A stretch of 14,243 nucleotides of DNA from a candidate division Zixibacteria bacterium RBG_16_43_9 (lineage in GTDB: Bacteria > Zixibacteria > MSB-5A5 > RBG-16-43-9): assembly GCA_001775355.1 (NCBI GenBank), contig MEWM01000126.1:1-14243 (forward strand), read 5' to 3'. The stretch's first letter is position 1. Each line of letters begins with the position of its first letter. Position numbers and translations under genes: made by a program. The notes below the pieces were generated by a model. It made no database searches, was not told the origin of the DNA, and was given only the letters and a program-made list of their open reading frames with translations. Positions 12,524 to 14,243 of this stretch are shown here, in pieces.

Positions 12524-13545
12524 ACCTTCTTTTCCAAATCCTTGATTCTCTTCTCTAACTCCCTGATCTTTTTGACATAAAAAGGCAAAAGTGTAATGCA
12601 AGCCTCGATCTTCTTAGCCTTTGTATGCTCTCTGGCTGGATAACCTGAGACTATGGTATTAGAAGGAATAGACTTGGTCGCTCCGGCCTGGGCACCAAGC
12701 ATCACATTGTCACCTATCTTTATATGCCCTCCTAATCCAACCTGACCTCCCATGACTACATTTTTCCCCACCCTGGTACTCCCGGAGATACCTACCTGAG
12801 CGGCTAAAACTGTATTCTCACCGATGGAAACATTATGACCTATTTGAACCAGGTTGTCGATTTTGGTACCTTTCCCTATCCTGGTCTCTCCCAAAGTAGC
12901 CCTATCGATGGTAGTATTCGCTCCTATTTCCACATCATCTTCTAACACAACTTTCCCCACCTGAGGTATCTTATGATAAACTCCACCTTCTCTTGCGTAC
13001 CCGAATCCATCACTTCCGATAACCGCGCCAGGATGAAGGATGACCCTTTTGCCGATCAGGCTTTCTTCCCGGATCGTTACCCTGGGATAAAGAAAACTCT
13101 CCTCTCCTAAAACAGAATCGTCACCTATAAAGCTTCCAGCTAAAATCGTTACCCGGTCTTCGATTTGAACCCTGTCGCCGATAATCACATATGGACCGAT
13201 ATGGACACCCTTTCCAATCCTGACATCTTTTCCCAGAATGGCGCTTTTATGAATACCCTCGGGTAAATCTTTTTTTATTGTGAAAATTTCTAACGCTTTG
13301 CAAAAAGCATAGTAAGGATTGTTATGCCTGATCAAAGGAATTTTTGCTTTATCGATCTCCCTGCCCACTATCACTGCGGAGGCTCTGGTTTTCTCCAGAT
13401 AAGCCCTGTACACAGGATTAGCCAGGAAAGAAAGCTCACCTGGTTCTGCCTCCTCGATTCCTGCTATACCCTTAATCCTGATGGAGCCGTCCCCTATGAG
13501 TTCTCCTGAGATAAGAGAAGCTATTTCCTCTAAGGTTTTCTCCAT
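12520..13545 (-). CDS. lpxD: UDP-3-O-acylglucosamine N-acyltransferase
   Basis: LpxD adds the second acyl chain (amide-linked hydroxyacyl from ACP) in lipid A synthesis. The 341-aa protein is standard length. It has the N-terminal uridine-binding domain ('LSFLANPVYRAYL', 38-50), then a left-handed beta-helix of hexapeptide repeats (about 97-300, such as 'IGKGVHIGPYVIIG'), 'GSDGFGYA' (177-184), the probable catalytic His237 in 'DNLVQIGHNVSIGEN', and 'SGYPAREHTKAKKIEA' before a C-terminal helix. It follows ompH by 23 nt and overlaps the thioredoxin gene by 4 nt. This shows the organism makes lipid A. The ribosome site is weak (CGGA close to the ATG). Confidence 0.96.
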   Translation of the reverse strand: MEKTLEEIASLISGELIGDGSIRIKGIAGIEEAEPGELSFLANPVYRAYLEKTRASAVIVGREIDKAKIPLIRHNNPYYAFCKALEIFTIKKDLPEGIHKSAILGKDVRIGKGVHIGPYVIIGDRVQIEDRVTILAGSFIGDDSVLGEESFLYPRVTIREESLIGKRVILHPGAVIGSDGFGYAREGGVYHKIPQVGKVVLEDDVEIGANTTIDRATLGETRIGKGTKIDNLVQIGHNVSIGENTVLAAQVGISGSTRVGKNVVMGGQVGLGGHIKIGDNVMLGAQAGATKSIPSNTIVSGYPAREHTKAKKIEACITLLPFYVKKIRELEKRIKDLEKKV

Positions 13546-13568
13546 ATCCGAGCTTTTTAAACGAAAAT

Positions 13569-14111
13569 TTATTGCATCTTGCTCAAAGCATCTAAGACCA
13601 TATCAGTCAAATCCAGACCTTTTTTCGCCCAGGCAACGTTCCCGTTGACTGCATCGAAGATCATTATGTAATTATTCTCCAGGGCTATCTTTTCTAAGGC
13701 GGCATTGATCTTATCCAGAATCGGTTTAGTCAGGTCAGTATTTAGCTTCTCCATCTTCCCGCCCGGGCCAAAGGTCTGATTGACAAAGGTCGTATATTCG
13801 GTCTTCTTCTGCTCGATGAAATGCTCTTTCTCCTTTTTTTTCTCCTCGCTCAAAAGCAGGCTCTGTTTGTCGAAGTCAGCCTGCAGGCTATCCACTCCTT
13901 TCTTGAGACTATCTGCCTGGAGCTGCCATTTAGCTACCTCCTGATCAAATTTTACCTGAACGTCAGCGAATTCTTTATAACTGGTCCGGAGCTTCATAGA
14001 ATCTATATATCCGATCTTCCCTTCTTGAGCCAGAAGCTGGGTACTAAAAAGAATTAGAAAACTCATCCCGGACAAAAAAACTGCCACGATTTTTGAATTT
14101 ATTCTAAGCAT
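13569..14111 (-). CDS. ompH: OmpH/Skp-family periplasmic chaperone
   Basis: A periplasmic chaperone that holds unfolded outer-membrane proteins for the BAM complex. The 180-aa precursor has a signal peptide (1-28: basic 'MLRINSK', a hydrophobic stretch, 'LLAQEG' with likely cleavage after Ala28). 'IGYIDSMKL' begins the first body strand; a long charged helix-rich arm (about 45-105, 'KKGVDSLQADFDKQSLLL', 'EEKKKEKEHFIEQKK') forms the Skp tentacle, and the body returns at 'LENNYIMIFDAVNGNVAWAK'. GGAGG before the ATG is a strong ribosome site. The gene starts 15 nt after the BamA stop and precedes lpxD, the usual envelope-biogenesis order. Confidence 0.92.
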   Translation of the reverse strand: MLRINSKIVAVFLSGMSFLILFSTQLLAQEGKIGYIDSMKLRTSYKEFADVQVKFDQEVAKWQLQADSLKKGVDSLQADFDKQSLLLSEEKKKEKEHFIEQKKTEYTTFVNQTFGPGGKMEKLNTDLTKPILDKINAALEKIALENNYIMIFDAVNGNVAWAKKGLDLTDMVLDALSKMQ

Positions 14112-14126
14112 TTTTTCCTCCGAAAC

Positions 14127-14243
14127 TTAGAAGGGTCTGCCGAACTGGAAGTGAGGTCTCCACTTATCTTTTCCAGGATAGTCAAATCCATAGCCAAAAT
14201 CAAAACCGATCATCCCTAAGCTGGGCACGACCATCCTGAAACC
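14127..14243 (-). CDS. bamA: BamA/Omp85 outer-membrane barrel, C-terminal end
   Basis: Only the last 38 residues are visible; the gene is cut by the right edge. They read as the final beta-strands of an Omp85 barrel: 'MIGFDFGYGFDYPGKDKW' followed by 'HFQFGRPF', ending in Phe, the signature for insertion by the BAM machinery. The position directly ahead of ompH and lpxD fits bamA, the core insertase. The POTRA domains are outside the window, so another Omp85 member cannot be strictly ruled out. Confidence 0.8.
   Translation of the reverse strand, partial: GFRMVVPSLGMIGFDFGYGFDYPGKDKWRPHFQFGRPF

Noticed and set aside
12524..12601. N-terminal extension of the second thioredoxin upstream of the ATG at 12523
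   Set aside because: It lies wholly inside lpxD, matches no thioredoxin sequence, and the ATG that overlaps the lpxD stop gives a standard protein.

Overview
The window comes from a Gram-negative (diderm, LPS-making) bacterium: it carries lpxD, an OmpH/Skp chaperone and the C-terminal end of a BamA/Omp85 barrel ending in Phe. Genes are densely packed and moderately AT-rich. Membrane-anchored CHASE2 Ser/Thr kinases, FHA proteins, and RAYT transposases with REP-like palindromes are familiar in FCB-type and uncultivated candidate phyla. A lineage of that kind (for example Zixibacteria-like) is my guess from gene content only.

Layout. (1) Positions 1-4181, minus strand: an operon-like run dus -> larB -> larC -> rlmI-like (cut by the left edge). 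A REP-associated tyrosine transposase (RAYT) with its palindromes lies between larB and larC. LarB and LarC make and metallate the nickel-pincer nucleotide cofactor; LarE and any cofactor-using enzyme are not in view. (2) Positions 4296-8077, plus strand: a tandem-FHA protein, a metallophosphoesterase and a CHASE2-Ser/Thr kinase, packed with 0- and 17-nt gaps, which suggests one phospho-signalling unit. (3) Positions 8259-10801, plus strand: a clear promoter, then an OmpR/PhoB-type response regulator and a PhoR-like histidine kinase. (4) Positions 10802-11633: a lone OsmC-family gene (minus strand) bracketed on both sides by dense clusters of REP-like hairpins. (5) Positions 11598-14243, minus strand: bamA (partial) -> ompH -> lpxD -> thioredoxin -> thioredoxin -> small zinc ribbon, tightly spaced with 4-nt stop/start overlaps and ending at a probable intrinsic terminator.

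The most distinctive signal is the repeat system. At least a dozen short palindromes, in families with clear compensatory arm changes, sit around and inside genes. Two occur inside the RAYT reading frame and one forms the tail of LarC. No wholly new gene system is proven here. The FHA/phosphoesterase/CHASE2-kinase unit and the thioredoxin pair plus zinc-ribbon unit are the best candidates for unusual functional modules.
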